Of a stretch of 64,000 nucleotides of DNA, positions 12,045 through 23,917 are shown piece by piece (position 1 is the stretch's first letter; each line of letters starts with the position of its first letter). The notes beneath the pieces are model-generated. The model had not been told where the DNA came from. It saw only the letters and a list, made by a program, of their open reading frames with translations, and searched no databases. The translations under genes were made by a program, and so were the position numbers. Source of the DNA: Chiridota heheva (taxonomy: Eukaryota > Echinodermata > Holothuroidea > Apodida > Chiridotidae); contig JAIGNY010002305.1 of NCBI GenBank assembly GCA_020152595.1, positions 1 to 64,000 of the forward strand. Reading direction: 5' to 3'.

Positions 12045-12510
12045 AGGGGCGGGAGAAGGGTAGGGGAGGGAGAAGTGGGGCGGGAGAAGGGTAGGGGCGG
12101 GTGAAGGTTAGGGGCGGTAGAAGGGTAGGGGCGGGAGAAGAATGGGGCGGGAGAAGAGCAAGGGTGGGAGAAGGGTAGGGGCAGGAGAAGGGTAGGGGCG
12201 GGAGAAGGGTAGGGGCGGGAGAAGAATGGGGGAGAAGGATGGATGGGTCAGGAGAAGGGTAGGGGTGGGAGAAGGGGAGGGGGCTGGAGAAAGGGAGGGG
12301 CAGGAGAAAAGGAGGGGTGGGAGAAGGGGAGGGGCGGGAGAAGGGGAGCGGCGGGAGAAGGGAGCGGCGGGGAGAAGGGGAGGTGCAGGAGAAGGGGATG
12401 GGCAGGAGAAAGAAAGGGGAGGGGAGGGAGAAGGGGATGGCGAGAGGGGCGGGAGAAGGGGGAGGGGCGGGAGAAGGAGGAGGCCGGGAGAAGGGGAGGG
12501 GCGGGAAAAT
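12045..12510 (+). repeat. G-rich minisatellite (~18-bp unit)
   Basis: About 25 units of the type GGAGAAGGGTAGGGGCGG. The sense strand has dense G runs and no C-rich interruptions. Long ORFs read through it on both strands only because the unit lacks stops. It ends about 280 bp before the retrotransposon at 12793. Confidence 0.92.
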
Positions 12511-13083
12511 AGAGGGGAGGTTGCATTTTCTATGTGAGATCTTCACTTTTGCATGTTTGCATGCATAAAAAGACCTTTTAGAATATCAGATTATTGGAGT
12601 GGGCGTGCATCCCTTTGTTTATGCATAATTTGTTCTTCTCCCCCCTATTTTCTGGATTTGTTCAAACCCCCGAAAAGTCTTGCGCCTGTTAACCTCTTCG
12701 TCATTTAAACATTTCATGAAATGTATAGCTTTGAATTGATATCTTTGAATTTTCTCGTCCCCTCCCTAATTGGAAAGTGTCTTTTGTTTTGGAGCCTGTG
12801 TACGAGAGCGACGTGACAACTGCTCCTATTTTCTTAAACTATTTTCGCTCCAATTTCTCTCCAATTTGCACCATTTTGTTTTATAACTTCATTTTCGGAT
12901 TTTTTTCGTGGATGGGCTTTTATCCTCGGTGAGATCGTTTCTTTTCTTTTTTCTATTATATTTTCCCTCGTTCTGTCCCGACTTTTCACGCCTTCTTCAT
13001 TACTAATACAGCGGTCCCCATATAGTGGTTCGCGATTTTTTCTAGCTGCCTCGGGTCTCTCGGCCCTTGGTTTTTCTTTCATA

Positions 13084-14160
13084 ATGACAAAGCGCCTATG
13101 CAGTGACCTTGACCTTGACCCCCTCCCCTCCCGTGACCCACCTGCTACCATCATTGACCATTCTGCAACCCCAATCCCAAAAATCCTTATAATCCATGCC
13201 ACCAACAAGCAGGAAAGCTTTAAAAAAAGTTTCTCCTTTCCTCATCCATAAAGCCCTCTTTGGCCTTGTCGGTACCCTCCCCAAAGTCTCTACCCTTAGA
13301 TCCAGTGATCTCCTGGTGCACTGCACCAGGGACACACAAGCTACCACCCTCCTTTCCACCAAAACCCTATCCAACTCTGGTATCGACATCACAGTCACCC
13401 CCCATCGTTCCCTAAACTCCAGCAAAGGCGTCATACGCACCCGCGATCTTGCGTACATGACCGATGACGACCTCCAAGAAGAACTAGCTAACCAACATGT
13501 AACCGAAGCCCGTCGTCTCGTTCTAAAGAGAGACGGAGCCGAAACTCCCACCAACACCATATTTCTCACTTTCGCAACTCCAACTCTCCTCCCACATCAT
13601 TGCCGGCTACCTGAGAATCCAGGTCGCCCTTATATTCCTAACCCTTTACGTTGCTACAATTGTCAGAGGTATGGCCACGGGAAAACTCCTGCCACAGCCA
13701 AGCGCTGTGGTAACTCTGAGCCCCGGACCATGACAACACCTCCTGCACCAACCCCCACTCTGCACAAATTGTGACGGTAAACACCCAGCAAACCATCCCT
13801 CCTTCTCGAAAGACTGTCCCATCTGGCTTCAAGAAAAACAAATAACAAAACTTAAAACCCTTAACCCCAACATAACCTACCCTGAGGCCAGGAAACAATT
13901 CCTCGCTTCCCTTAACTCCAAGCCTTCCTACTCAAACGTAGTCTCCTCTAACTCTAATTCCGCCCCCCCAAACACAACTAACACAACAAAAACTAACTCC
14001 CATGCCCAAACCGACCTCACCTGGCTCTTCTTACCTAGTCCTAAGCCCATCACCATTTCCAACAACCCAATCACACCCAATACCCACACCACCTCCACCA
14101 CCACTTCTCTCCTCAACCCCCCTTCCTACTCTAAAGCCCCTACCGCCCTACACCAACTCC
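13084..14160 (+). pseudogene. Family-1 ORF1 (gag-like, zinc knuckles), copy A, frameshifted
   Basis: An ATG at 13084 opens a frame (MTKRL) that stops near 13249. A second frame from the ATG at 13196 (MPPTSRKAL) carries the recognisable gag body, including the LPKVSTLRS stretch, up to 13774. Zinc-knuckle motifs follow: CYNCQRYGHGK near 13650, then a second CNCD-like knuckle near 13765-13820, now in another frame. A Thr/Pro/Asn-rich tail ends near 14160. Proteins of this type bind the element RNA and act as chaperone. At least two frameshifts disable it. The +1 conflict near the start is shared with copy B. Confidence 0.8.
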
Positions 14161-14199
14161 ACTAATACCTTCATACATCAAGCTAAAACCAGCCAAGCA

Positions 14200-14295
14200 A
14201 ACAACCAACAAACCAACAAATCAACCAGCAAACAACCAACCAAAAACAACCAATCAACAAACAACCAATCAACAAACAACCAATCAACAAACAAC
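14200..14295. repeat. AACCAATCAACA-type tandem repeat inside copy A
   Basis: Short tandem units (CAACCAATCAACAAA) lie in the segment between ORF1 and ORF2. Copy B has a shorter version near 37640-37680, so the expansion is specific to copy A. Confidence 0.8.
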
Positions 14296-14462
14296 CCACC
14301 TCCCAAACCCACACTGAAGAGAGTATGGATTGTTCGATTATCAACACACCGATCATACTTCGCCCAATTTTCAAAAACAATCGCTCCCAAAGAAACAAAT
14401 CCAAAGAAAAACAAGCGAACTCAGACCCAGCAGATCTTCCTCCAGATAACCCCGCCTCCTTT

Positions 14463-17400
14463 ATGGCATACACACAATCAATTACAATAACACCCACAAC
14501 ATCATACAATGGAACATTAGGAGCCTTAAGGCCAATTCTGAAGAAATCGACCTTCTGGCCTCCACCTTCAACCCGGTCGTCTTCTGCCTACAAGAAACTT
14601 TCTTGAAAACCACCGACCATTACTCCCTTAACAACTTTGCTTGCTATCACAAACATCAAGTGGATGCTGACAGGGCCTGTGGTGGCGTCTCCATTCTCGT
14701 TAGACACGATATCCCACACAGCCCTGTTCGTGTGCACACCGACCTTCAGGCCATCTGTATTTCTATCTCCCTCCACAAAACTTTCACTCTCTGCAATATC
14801 TATCTCCTCCCAACACCAACATTCAACCAACCAGCCTTAACAACCTCATCTCTCAGCTTCCCACCCCCTTCATCCTTCTTGGTGACTTCAACGCTCACAA
14901 CCTCTGTGGGGCTCTAATACCACCACCCTAGAGGCAAGTTCATCAAAACGCTCTCCGTCAGCACAGCCTGTCCTTATTGAACACTAACTCCCGACCTACC
15001 TTCATCCTGCCACAGGCTCTCTCACCTGTATTGACCTGTCTATCTGTTCCCCTATCCTCCTCCCTGACTTTAGTTGGAGAGTCACTGCTGACCTCTGTGG
15101 TAGTGATCATTACCCTCTTCTTATACACTCCAATCTTCAAATCCCCACTGAGCACACCCCAACTGGAACCTCGACAAGGCTGACTGGTCCCTTTTGAAAC
15201 CCTCTGTGACTCACACCTCTCCCCCATCTCTCGAGGATGAGGATCCATGTCTAACTTCAGTAATATCCTTATCAACATCGCCACCTGCTCAATTCCCAAA
15301 ACCTCCAAACCCCAAATCATCCCCCCAACCCCTGGTTCTCAGATGACTGCAAAACCGCCATCAAGAACAGGAAAAGAGCCCTCAGGAACTTTAAAACTAA
15401 CCCGACCACCCATAACCTTAACCTCTTTCGCATCAGCCGTGCAAGGCCAGACGCACTATCAAGGACAGTAAAACCAACACTTGGAACAACTTTATCTCTT
15501 CTCTCACCACCAACACCCCACTAAGAAGATTTGGAGAATGGTTAACAGCTTCCACGGCAGAGTAGGCAAATCTTCCATCTCCCATCTCTCTTGGAATGGA
15601 GACCTTCTCACCATAAAAAAAGACATCGTTGACCACCTCGCCGCCTCTTTCAGCAACATCTCGGCCTCGACCAACTACTCCAATGCTTTCAAAATCAAAA
15701 GCTTGCGATGAAGCCCGGAGAATCACTTTTCCCTCTGACAACTCCAAAGCTACAACACCCCCTCTCACCCTTTCTGAATTAAACCAAGCCATCAGCGACG
15801 CTGGCTGCACCTCCAAGGGCCCAGATAACATCCCCTATCAGTTTCTGAAACACCTCCCCATCAAAGCCACCACTACCCTACTCACCATCTTCAACCACAT
15901 TTGGTCCTCACACTCCTTTCCCCTATCTGGAGGACAGCTATTGTCATCCCGTCCTTAAACCGGGAAGGATAGCACCGACCCACCAGCTACCGACCCATCG
16001 CCCTTACTTGCTGTCTCTGTAAAATTATGGAAAAGATCATTAATCAGAGACTAAACTGGTTCCTCGAGACCAACAGAATCCTCTCTCCTCACCAAAGCGG
16101 CTTCAAAACGCCGCAATACCCTAGACCAGTTAATTACGCTCGACACGCTATCCGGGAATCCTTTGCAAAAGGAACACCTCATTGCCATATTTTTTGACCT
16201 CGAGAAAGCTTTCGACACTACTTGGAAATACGGCATTACCCGAAACTTCACACCATTGGCCTCAGAGGCCACCTCCCCATCTTTATTCAAAACTTCCTCT
16301 CACCCAGGCAGTTCCAAGTTCGTATTGGCCACACCCTCTCCAAGCCGCACCCCCAAGAAGAGGGTCCCCCAAGGCAGCATCCTCTCCCCACTCTCTTCAA
16401 CCTGAGCATTAATGACATCGGGAATGACCTTGGCCCCAGCATCAAACGTACCTCTACGTGGATGACTTCACCATCTTCTACTCCTCCCTAGCTTTCTTAT
16501 TGTTGAAAATAGGCTTCAAACCAGCCTCAATCAGCTGCAAGTCTGGAGCAACAATAACGGTTTTAGATTCTCCAAAGACAAGACAGTCTGCATGCACTTT
16601 TGTCATTTCAACAACCTCCACCCCAACCCGAACTTTGTGCTCAATGGGAATCGCATCCCTAAAGTTGAAAACACAAAGTTCCTTGGTCTAACTCTAGACC
16701 CCAAGCTCACCTACAAGCCACACATCACCAACCTGAAACTAAAATGCAATAGCTCCCTCAACATCCTCCGACTGCTCTCCAACACTACTTGGGAGCGAAC
16801 CGCTATGCTCTCCTCAAAATTTTCAGGCTCACCATTCGTGCCAAGCTTGACTATGGCAATATTGTTTACTGTGTCGCTCACAACTCATACCTCAACCACA
16901 TTAACACCATCCAAAATGAAGCCCTCAGGCTTTGTCTAGGAGCCTACAGGACCTCCCCAATCACTAGCCTTCATGTTGAAGCCAACGAACCCCCTTTCTA
17001 CTTAGATGTAAAAAGCTTAGCCTCTCCTATGCTTTTAGAGTCCTCACCAACACCCAGAACCCTGTTTACAACCTCATTAGGTACCCCAATTTCTCCTCCC
17101 TCTTTGATAGGACTAAAACCCTATCGCCCCCTTCAGCTTACGCATTAAATCAGACCTCTTTCAACTTGGCATCAACCCCGCCACTCGGCACCTATTCCTG
17201 GCCCACTTTTCCGCCTTGGGCCACCCCTTCCTTCTGTCCACCTAGACCTCTCCACTTATAACAAAACTCAAACTCACCCTAATCTCTTCATCAATCTCCA
17301 CAACCAAATCAAAGACCAACTCTCAAATTACACCTCCATCTATACTGATGGCTCCAAGGAAGGCAACAAGACAGCTGCTGCTGCCATCATCCAAGACATC

Positions 17401-17950
17401 ACCCTCAGTAGCAGACTTCCTGACCACTCATCCATCTTTTCAGCCGAGGCTAAGGCCATTCTCCTCGCCCTCAACTTTATTGAGTACTCTCCTCTTAGTC
17501 ACTTTGCCATTTTCTCTGACTCAAAGGCTGTTCTTACTTCATTACTCAATCTTAAATGGGATAACCTCACCTGCCACCTCCTCCTCCGGAAACTCTTTTC
17601 TCCCACCCTCTGCAGGAAAAGTGTTCTTTTCTTCTGGATACCCAGCCATGTTGGCATCCCTGGCAATGACAGGGCTGATACAGCCGCTAAGCTTGCCCTT
17701 AACCTCCTCCCTTCCCCTTTTCCCAAAACCCTCTCTGACATCAAACCGCTTATCGCTTCTCTTGTTCGTGACCGCTGGCAAACCTTATGGAACTTCCAAA
17801 TTGATAACAAACTCCATGTTATCCAGCCCACAATCCCGATCAAATCCACCATCAACAACCTTCTCAGATCGACAACGTTCATATTACCCGTCTTAGAATT
17901 GGTCACACCCACCTCACTCACTCCCACCTCCTTATTGGTTCCCCCAACCC
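14463..17950 (+). pseudogene. Family-1 ORF2 polyprotein (APE-RT-RNase H), copy A, multiply frameshifted
   Basis: Domains are readable in shifting frames. The endonuclease is at about 14500-15170 (GGVSILVRH; GDFNAH and DLCGSDHYPLL traces). The reverse transcriptase is at about 15780-16950 (YRPIALT; FDLEKAFDTTW; VPQGSILSP; the catalytic YVDD at 16455-16466). RNase H is at about 17341-17700 (YTDGSKEG, SAEAKAI, FSDSKAVL, SHVGIPGNDRADAAAK). In an active element this protein nicks the target and copies the RNA in place. Many one-base indels leave no frame longer than about 190 codons. Confidence 0.85.
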
Positions 17951-20301
17951 CTCTGTAACAATTGCCACTGCATCCTTACAATCCAACACGTTCTCCTTGC
18001 TTGCCCCTGTACAACCTTCCCAGAGCTTCTCTCACTCCCCACAACTCAATTGCTGAGTTCTTCCAAAAAAATCCTCCAGATAAAATAGTCTCCTTCCTTC
18101 AGCATGCATCCCTCTACAACCATATTTAATCCTCCTCTTCCACCCCCTCTCTACTTTGTTTTTAGTTTTACCCATGCACCTCCTCTCTCGATCACAGCTT
18201 TCTGGCTTTTGTTCTTGAATTTCTCTCATTCTTCCCCTGGTCTCTTTCCTTACTACCTCTAAAATGATCTGACCTCTCAGGCACAATTTGACCTTCGTTG
18301 TCGTGGTGCCGTTAAGACCTCATCAAACAAATTGTTTTGGTTTTAGTTGAATCTTTACCTAATCTTTCAACAAACCCACGCCCTTGATAATAAGTAGGCT
18401 GCCACCTGGGCAAGATCATAAATCACTCAGTCAGAACTGGGTTTAGAATGTTTACATCAACATGCTAAACTTGAAATATGATATGTTTGAACAAGCTTTG
18501 AACAATAATTATGTGGGGTGCTGGGGCCAGTTCTTAAGGAAACTGGGTTTTGTTTAAAAAATATCAATTAATGTTCCAAGATAACAGAAAGCTGTGGGTG
18601 CAGAGTTTGCAGGAGTTGGGAAAGTTGCCATCTGAGTTTATTTCCATTCAACCTTTCTATGGTGCATACCAGTTTGGGTATTACTTCATAATCTTCATTT
18701 TTTTATCAACAAATTTTGTTATCAAATGAAAGCTTGGGAGAGCTTTTTTTCACAAGGATCTACCTTTTTAAGTGTAGGGGTTTATTTTACATGCCGGGAC
18801 AGTAGGAATTTTGTTAGGTTTGGACCATTATCCGTTGGCAATTTCACGATCGATATTACTGATATTTATCATTATTTTTGAAGAAACATTCGATTTAAGT
18901 ACATGTATATTGGATTAAATTCGGAATAAGATTGGAAAAATTTGAGTAAGTTGATTACTTCTTTTTCAGTCACTTGTTTCATTCTGTTTAGTAAATTTTC
19001 AGTGCACAAATAAGTATAAAATGAACCAAAGTTTAAAATTCCCAATTTGGACTTAAACATTGAACAGTTAAAATGAACCAATGTTTAAGATTCCCGATTT
19101 TGACTAAATTAAACACGTATTCCTTATCAGGAGTCAATTGATCAGTTGAATCGCGATGTTATTTGTAACTTGTTTCAAACATGTTATTTTTCGCGGAGCA
19201 CATTACGAGCAATAGCAGGTTCTTTTTTATTCTGAGTACTTGACCTTCACAATCCCATCCAGTTGCCGAAATAAGATTGATGTAACGGTGTATCATTCTC
19301 TTGTTCAGTTGGAGCATGGAACTATTATTAGCTTTATGGTTGGAGGTACTTTCCAACAAGATAACCAGCGATATCCTGCGCAATATCGCGAGGCATTGTT
19401 TCTATTGTTTTGCAGGAATGTGTGTTGGTACAATGGCTTCACTGAACCATGTTTTATGGGTGCGTTTAATCCGTCATGAATAGGAAAAAATCCCGCAGTT
19501 TTGCAGGATTCGGCGGCATGCCGCGTACCAAAAGTTGGCTCGCCTCTCTTAACTAATGCAACTATCTTGGGTCCCGTATGTATTTACAGTTACGTGTCTA
19601 CCCCGTACACTGTTACAGCCTTAGAATTTTGACATGAGCGCATAGCACAGCCTACTGACTATTAATTCTTGTTTCTCTTACAAATTATATTTTGATAAAA
19701 CAGGTGTAGGCCTATATTAAGTCCAATGTGAAGCAGGGAAATTGCATTTTTATCGATGAAAATGTTGGAACAGTGAAACTTGATCCAGAACAGTGTTTTT
19801 GAAGAAAGTGCTGTTCCATGCTTTTCCTGCAATGAGAAGAGTGCCCTTTGGCAATCTAAAATATAATAAGCACCCAGAATTTCATATGTTTTGCCCATTT
19901 ATACCTCCCCCACCCTCCCCCTCTCTCCCCTTCCCCTCACCTTCCTCGTCCCATCCTCTTTAAATTGTGGGCCCCTTTTGTTGAGAAAATACCCTTTTGA
20001 AATCTGAAAGTAATAATGATAATTAATAATAATAATAATCTGGAATTACAAGATTGTTTGCCTTTTTCTTCAAAATACGAACCCCCTTCCCCTCTATTGT
20101 ATAAAGTCAAGATGGATTTTACATCCTTGCAACAAGACATTATTTATCTATGGCATATTTTCCTGATATTGCCAATAAAATAGCCATTCCGAGCAAATTA
20201 TTAATCATCGCAATTAATGAATCACAATTAATCATTAATAGCATTCAATAAATACCCTTCCAAGTAGCAATCATTATAACAACTAAAAAGATTTTAAAAA
20301 T

Positions 20302-20372
20302 TTCTTTGAAGTCCTCTTTCATATGATGGACTTACTCGTACTCCACTCCTGAACTAATCCTTCAAGATCGCC
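20302..20372 (-). mobile_element. MITE terminal fragment
   Basis: Right-end fragment of the TTAA-type MITE: TTTGAAGTCCTCTTTCATAT and then CTGAACTAATCCTT. It has no partner end nearby. Confidence 0.6.
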
Positions 20373-20818
20373 CATCATGACCTAGTGATTTTATGCATCA
20401 GTTATTAGTCTTTCATTATCTCCACATGATCAATACACTTTTTCTGTTTCATAGCCTTATCAGGAATTTGTAATCAAAAGTGTATTGTATTTTCTGCCCC
20501 ACCTTGCCCTGAATTCCTCTGCCACTGCTGCATGTGACCAGGAAATTCGCTATGAATTATAAGCACAACATTTTTGTAGTGTTTCTATATCAGGATTGAC
20601 TGTCAATGAATTATCCAAATCTACTGAAAGACAAACCAAAATAGCCTGTAAACAAACCATTGGAGTATATGAACAGGGAAAATTAACAATGATTAAATCA
20701 TCAAAAATGTATTCGCATGTTCTTCTCTTTCTTGACTGCTCAATTGTTCAGAAGTGGACTGCCTGTAGAATTGTACATATCAGTGGTGAGACAAATATGT
20801 ACTTCCTTTACAAAAAGG

Positions 20819-20880
20819 TTTGCTGATGAGCAAACCCTTGCTGATGAGCAAACCTTTGCTGATGAGCAAACCTTTGCTGT
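20819..20880. repeat. 18-bp tandem repeat
   Basis: Nearly identical copies of GCTGATGAGCAAACCTTT, between three and four units. Confidence 0.9.
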
Positions 20881-20999
20881 CATGAACACATCAATCAAAT
20901 ATGAAATTATACCCAGTGGGGTGATAAATACACTTACATCTTCCATGATGTTTACAAATCATCATCTTAAGGACACTTCATAAGGTCACTTACCTGTTT

Positions 21000-21380
21000 T
21001 GTTAGATTTTTCACAGGGGTGATTTTCATGAGGATTGGCAGAGTACAGCACATAAAAAAGTAACAGAGGTGATTTTTGCAAAATATTTTCACCGATTTTT
21101 CACCCCTGTAACAAAAAAGTCACTGCAGTAATTTCTTCATAGTGATGATAGAGGACTTGCAAAGAAAAACAAATAGGTGGAAAAACCCATATTGATATCT
21201 TTTTGGAGGCCTGGGGTCAATGGTGAAAAATTTGCTCTATTTCCCAATTTTTGCAACACCCAGTTGTAATTCTGTATGCCTCCATTTAAACTAATATTTC
21301 CGTGAGTTTTCATATTCACTTATATGATAGAGGACTATCAAAGAAAAATATAAATTGGTGAAAAATGTTGGTATCTTTTA
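21000..21380. repeat. Interspersed repeat, second copy of the 8813-9400 family
   Basis: Carries the CACCGATTTTTCACCCCTGT block and then GGTCAATGGTGAAAAATTTG and CACTTATATGATAGAGGA, in the reverse block order compared with 8813-9400. Probably one unidentified transposable-element family. Confidence 0.6.
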
Positions 21381-21837
21381 GGAGTTCATAACATTTTTAA
21401 AGATTTCAACACTGTGTTAACAAGTGACCACTGCACAATGACCGGTGCAGTATACAGTGTGATGTGACACGTTTACACTCCTATATTTTGCAGTCGAGTA
21501 AAAAGTCAGAACTAATTACCATAATATTTCTTGTGGTTCTTTATACATGCATGGGTAGGACATACAAATTAATACATCATGTATTAAAACTAAAAATTTC
21601 CTAAATTTGGAAGCATTCGCTTACCTACAATAGTTTCTATTCCTCAGATCATCTTGAAAAATTGTGAGCAATTATGTTTACGAAATTATCTTACCTATTT
21701 ATTGATTTCCTCTGCAGTATTTCCTCTGCACTACAACTAGCATTAATGTTATTGCTGTTTGTAATATAACAGAAAGAAATCAATACTGCAATGGTTTTCA
21801 AAGAACATTCACAGGCTCCTTACAGTCAAACACATCC

Positions 21838-22080
21838 ACGTTGACTGCTCACTCTTCACCCAGAGCCTCCCTCAATCCCTTCAACTCTATTACCGAACTC
21901 TGAAAAGAAAAAGAAATTCACCAGAAAAAATCATCTCCTTTCTTTACCATACCTGCTATTATAACTATATCTAATTGATCGTACCCAAACCCTCTCCATC
22001 CTATATCTACCTACTGCACTTGATCTGACTTCTCCATTCTATTTTCATCTCGGGTGTAATCAAATCAGTTTGACCATCGG
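21838..22080 (+). mobile_element. Old family-1-related retroelement 3' fragment
   Basis: Aligns block by block with the 3' part of family 1 (CCCAGAGCCTCCCTC, ATTACCGAACTCT, ATCATCTCCTTTCTTTACCA, then a TTTGACC stretch) but is much more diverged and lacks the CAAA tail. It ends where the large inverted repeat begins. Confidence 0.5.
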
Positions 22081-22086
22081 GACACC

Positions 22087-22600
22087 CCTAGCTCTGCTGT
22101 TTTACAGGAGCGGCCCTTTGTCGGCCCGCCCTGCTCCCCTGGGGGTCTGGGAGTCCGCCCTGCTCCCCTAGGGGTCTGCCCTGGGCCCGCCCTGCCCACC
22201 TAGGGTCCACCCTGCCCCCTGTCTGCCCTTTCCCCTGGGGTCCGCCCTGCCCCTTATGAGAATGTTTTGTTAAATTTATTTGTATAGAATTTTTTTTTTT
22301 AACTTGATAAATTCAATTAACCTCATAAATAAAATACCGTATATGGATACAGAACACAGAATGATAGCATAGTAAGCACTTGTCCTGTTTGGCTCATGAA
22401 TGGTCCTTATCAATCAGAATAGTTTCATTCTGAGGTACAATTATAGCTAAAATCCCAGAGATTCTTTACCATGGGATTGAACCTTAAGGGGCCCACTGGA
22501 CTCCAGGTCGAAAAGACACAGTGCTTCATGCGCGCATTAATGTGCACCTTACCAAATCTAGCACCCTGCCCCTTTTTAAATCAAGTTAGGGGTCTGGTTG
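22087..22600. repeat. Left arm of large inverted repeat
   Basis: Outer 18 bp CCTAGCTCTGCTGTTTTA are perfectly complementary to 23633-23650. The C-rich block 22105-22260 (GCCCGCCCTGC units) pairs with the G-rich block 23560-23632. The block with GCTCATGAATGGTCCTTATC pairs with 23370-23400, and CAAGTTAGGGGTC pairs with 23197-23215. Small indels distinguish the arms. It is probably a foldback-type element or two opposed copies of one repeat. Confidence 0.85.
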
Positions 22601-22808
22601 CCATGGGGCAGTTAAACCTCACCAAACCAATCCAAAGAATGTCACTAAAGAAATGAAAACAGTTGGTGAGACAAAAACCATGAACTTTGAATGATCAACG
22701 ATGAATAGATATAAAATAGATAGAATAGATGATATAATTTCTAATATAAACCCATCATTTTTTATCCCTTGATGCACTTTTTTGATATTTCTTTCATTTT
22801 GTGATCAG
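22601..22808 (+). other. Intron segment inside inverted-repeat loop, upstream of exon
   Basis: AT-rich, no recognisable element. It holds the polypyrimidine-poor acceptor region of the next exon (GTGATCAG). Confidence 0.6.
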
Positions 22809-22883
22809 TACAAACAGCGGTCTCACAGGCAGAGAACAATTTCAAAGTGCCAGCTCCCAGCAAGACCACACAGCAACAACAAG
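22809..22883 (+). CDS. MED25: MED25 exon (75 nt, Gln-rich linker), phase 1-1 cassette
   Basis: Encodes VQTAVSQAENNFKVPAPSK and a short Gln run, joining the VWA domain to the linker. The acceptor is TGATCAG|TAC (the carried G gives GTA, Val). The donor is CAAG|GTAAGA. Both boundaries are phase 1, so skipping keeps the frame. The acceptor lacks a strong pyrimidine tract, which may make it weak. It sits in the loop of the large inverted repeat. I infer the exon from phase fit and composition; it has no close human counterpart. Confidence 0.75.
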
Positions 22884-23196
22884 GTAAGAAATAAACAACA
22901 AATTTCCAGTGAATTTTTGTGTGAACTTTAATTTATATGATAGAGGACAATTATAGACAGGAGTAACTACCATCCAAGCTTGAAACACTGGTTTATACAG
23001 TGGTTTATGTGAAGGTACACTAACTTGCATCCTAAAGGATAATTGAATGCAGTGTGGCAAATGATAATTTAAAATATCAGACATGAAATATAACTGGCAA
23101 TATTTTATATTGAGTCTCCTGGCTGTTATTGGAAAAGTTGCCAAATAAGCTATTTTTTTCAAGCCACAGAGAATGTTGGTGTAGATAATATTGCTG

Positions 23197-23650
23197 TCGG
23201 ACCCCTAGCTTGATTAAAAAAGGGGTGGGGTGCTAGATTTACTGAGGGGCACATTAATGCGCACTCAAAGTGCTGCGTCATTTCGGCATGGGTCCAGGGG
23301 CCCCCTTAAGGGTTAAAGGCACTGGTAAGCTCTGGGATTTGAGCTAAATCATACCTCAGAATGAAACTATTCTGACTGATAAGGACCATTCATGAGCCAA
23401 ACGGACATTTCTTACTATGCTATTATTTTATGTTGGGTATTCATTTATGAGGTTCATTAAGATTACATAAGAAAAAAATATATATAAAAAATCTAATTTT
23501 TGTTTATGAAGAAATTTATTAATATAATTTTTAAACATTTTTTTATGATGAGGGCCAGGGAGGACCAAAAGGGGGAGGGGGGTAACAGAGAGGTGGGGCG
23601 GGGTAAAAGAGAGGCGGGGCGGGCTGCCCCTCTAAAACAGCAGAGCTAGG
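23197..23650. repeat. Right arm of large inverted repeat
   Basis: Reverse complement of 22087-22600 with indels: ACCCCTAGCTTGATTAAAAA, CACATTAATGCGCACT, ACCTCAGAATGAAACTATTC and the terminal TAAAACAGCAGAGCTAGG. The sense strand of this arm is G-rich near its end. Confidence 0.85.
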
Positions 23651-23917
23651 ACAGTGGAGGTAGCCAGCGTAAAATCGCGCTTTAAATCACATTACAATTG
23701 TCATCATGAAGATCCTTAGATATTTTGTCATTTGCAAAAGCAAGAGGTTAAAATGGTGCTTTTCTTTGTTTGATTCAAATTTGTTTAAAAAATTGCTCAC
23801 TGTGCATGCTCATTTTGGCATGTGACATCCTTTAGACTTGTTTGTAGAGCAGCATTTTTGTTTATATATCAAGCTTTCTTGGAATAAGACTGGTTAGTGG
23901 TGATATTTCTTATAATC

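Larger units (their letters stand above)
12793..18331 (+). mobile_element. Family-1 non-LTR retrotransposon, copy A (nearly full length, ~5.5 kb)
   Basis: Order: 5' leader, ORF1 (gag-like), ORF2 (APE endonuclease, reverse transcriptase, RNase H), short 3' UTR ending in TCATCAAACAAA. Both edges carry TTGTTTTGG (12784-12792 and 18332-18340), a plausible 9-bp target-site duplication that fixes the ends. The combination of APE, RT and RNase H with zinc-knuckle ORF1 fits the I superfamily; the exact clade (I or Nimb) is not determined. Both ORFs are broken by frameshifts, so the copy is dead. It has the same orientation as MED25. Confidence 0.88.
5989..22808 (+). other. MED25 intron (about 16.8 kb, the largest visible)
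   Basis: Contains an inverted-repeat element (6984-7778), paired direct repeats, a G-rich minisatellite (12045-12510), a nearly full-length retrotransposon (12793-18331), an old retroelement relic and the left arm of a large inverted repeat. I see nothing recognisable in 5989-6983, 9420-11060, 11090-12040, 18341-20300, 20375-20815 or 21385-21835. Confidence 0.85.

Noticed and set aside
11995..12546. Overlapping Pro/Ser-rich and Gly/Arg/Glu-rich ORFs on both strands
   Set aside because: They run exactly with the G-rich 18-bp minisatellite, occur in several frames at once and have no splice or start context.
12834..13569. Minus-strand ORFs opposite family-1 ORF1
   Set aside because: Antisense shadows of the retroelement coding strand; no known domain.
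14002..14490. Pro/Thr/Asn-rich ORF of 162 codons
   Set aside because: Out-of-frame reading of the low-complexity stretch between ORF1 and ORF2, including a short tandem repeat.
22087..23650. A transposon that captured a MED25 exon as cargo
   Set aside because: The exon fits the phase of both neighbours and is Gln-rich like the rest of the linker, so it is simpler that repeat copies landed on either side. Not excluded, but no second copy with the exon is seen.
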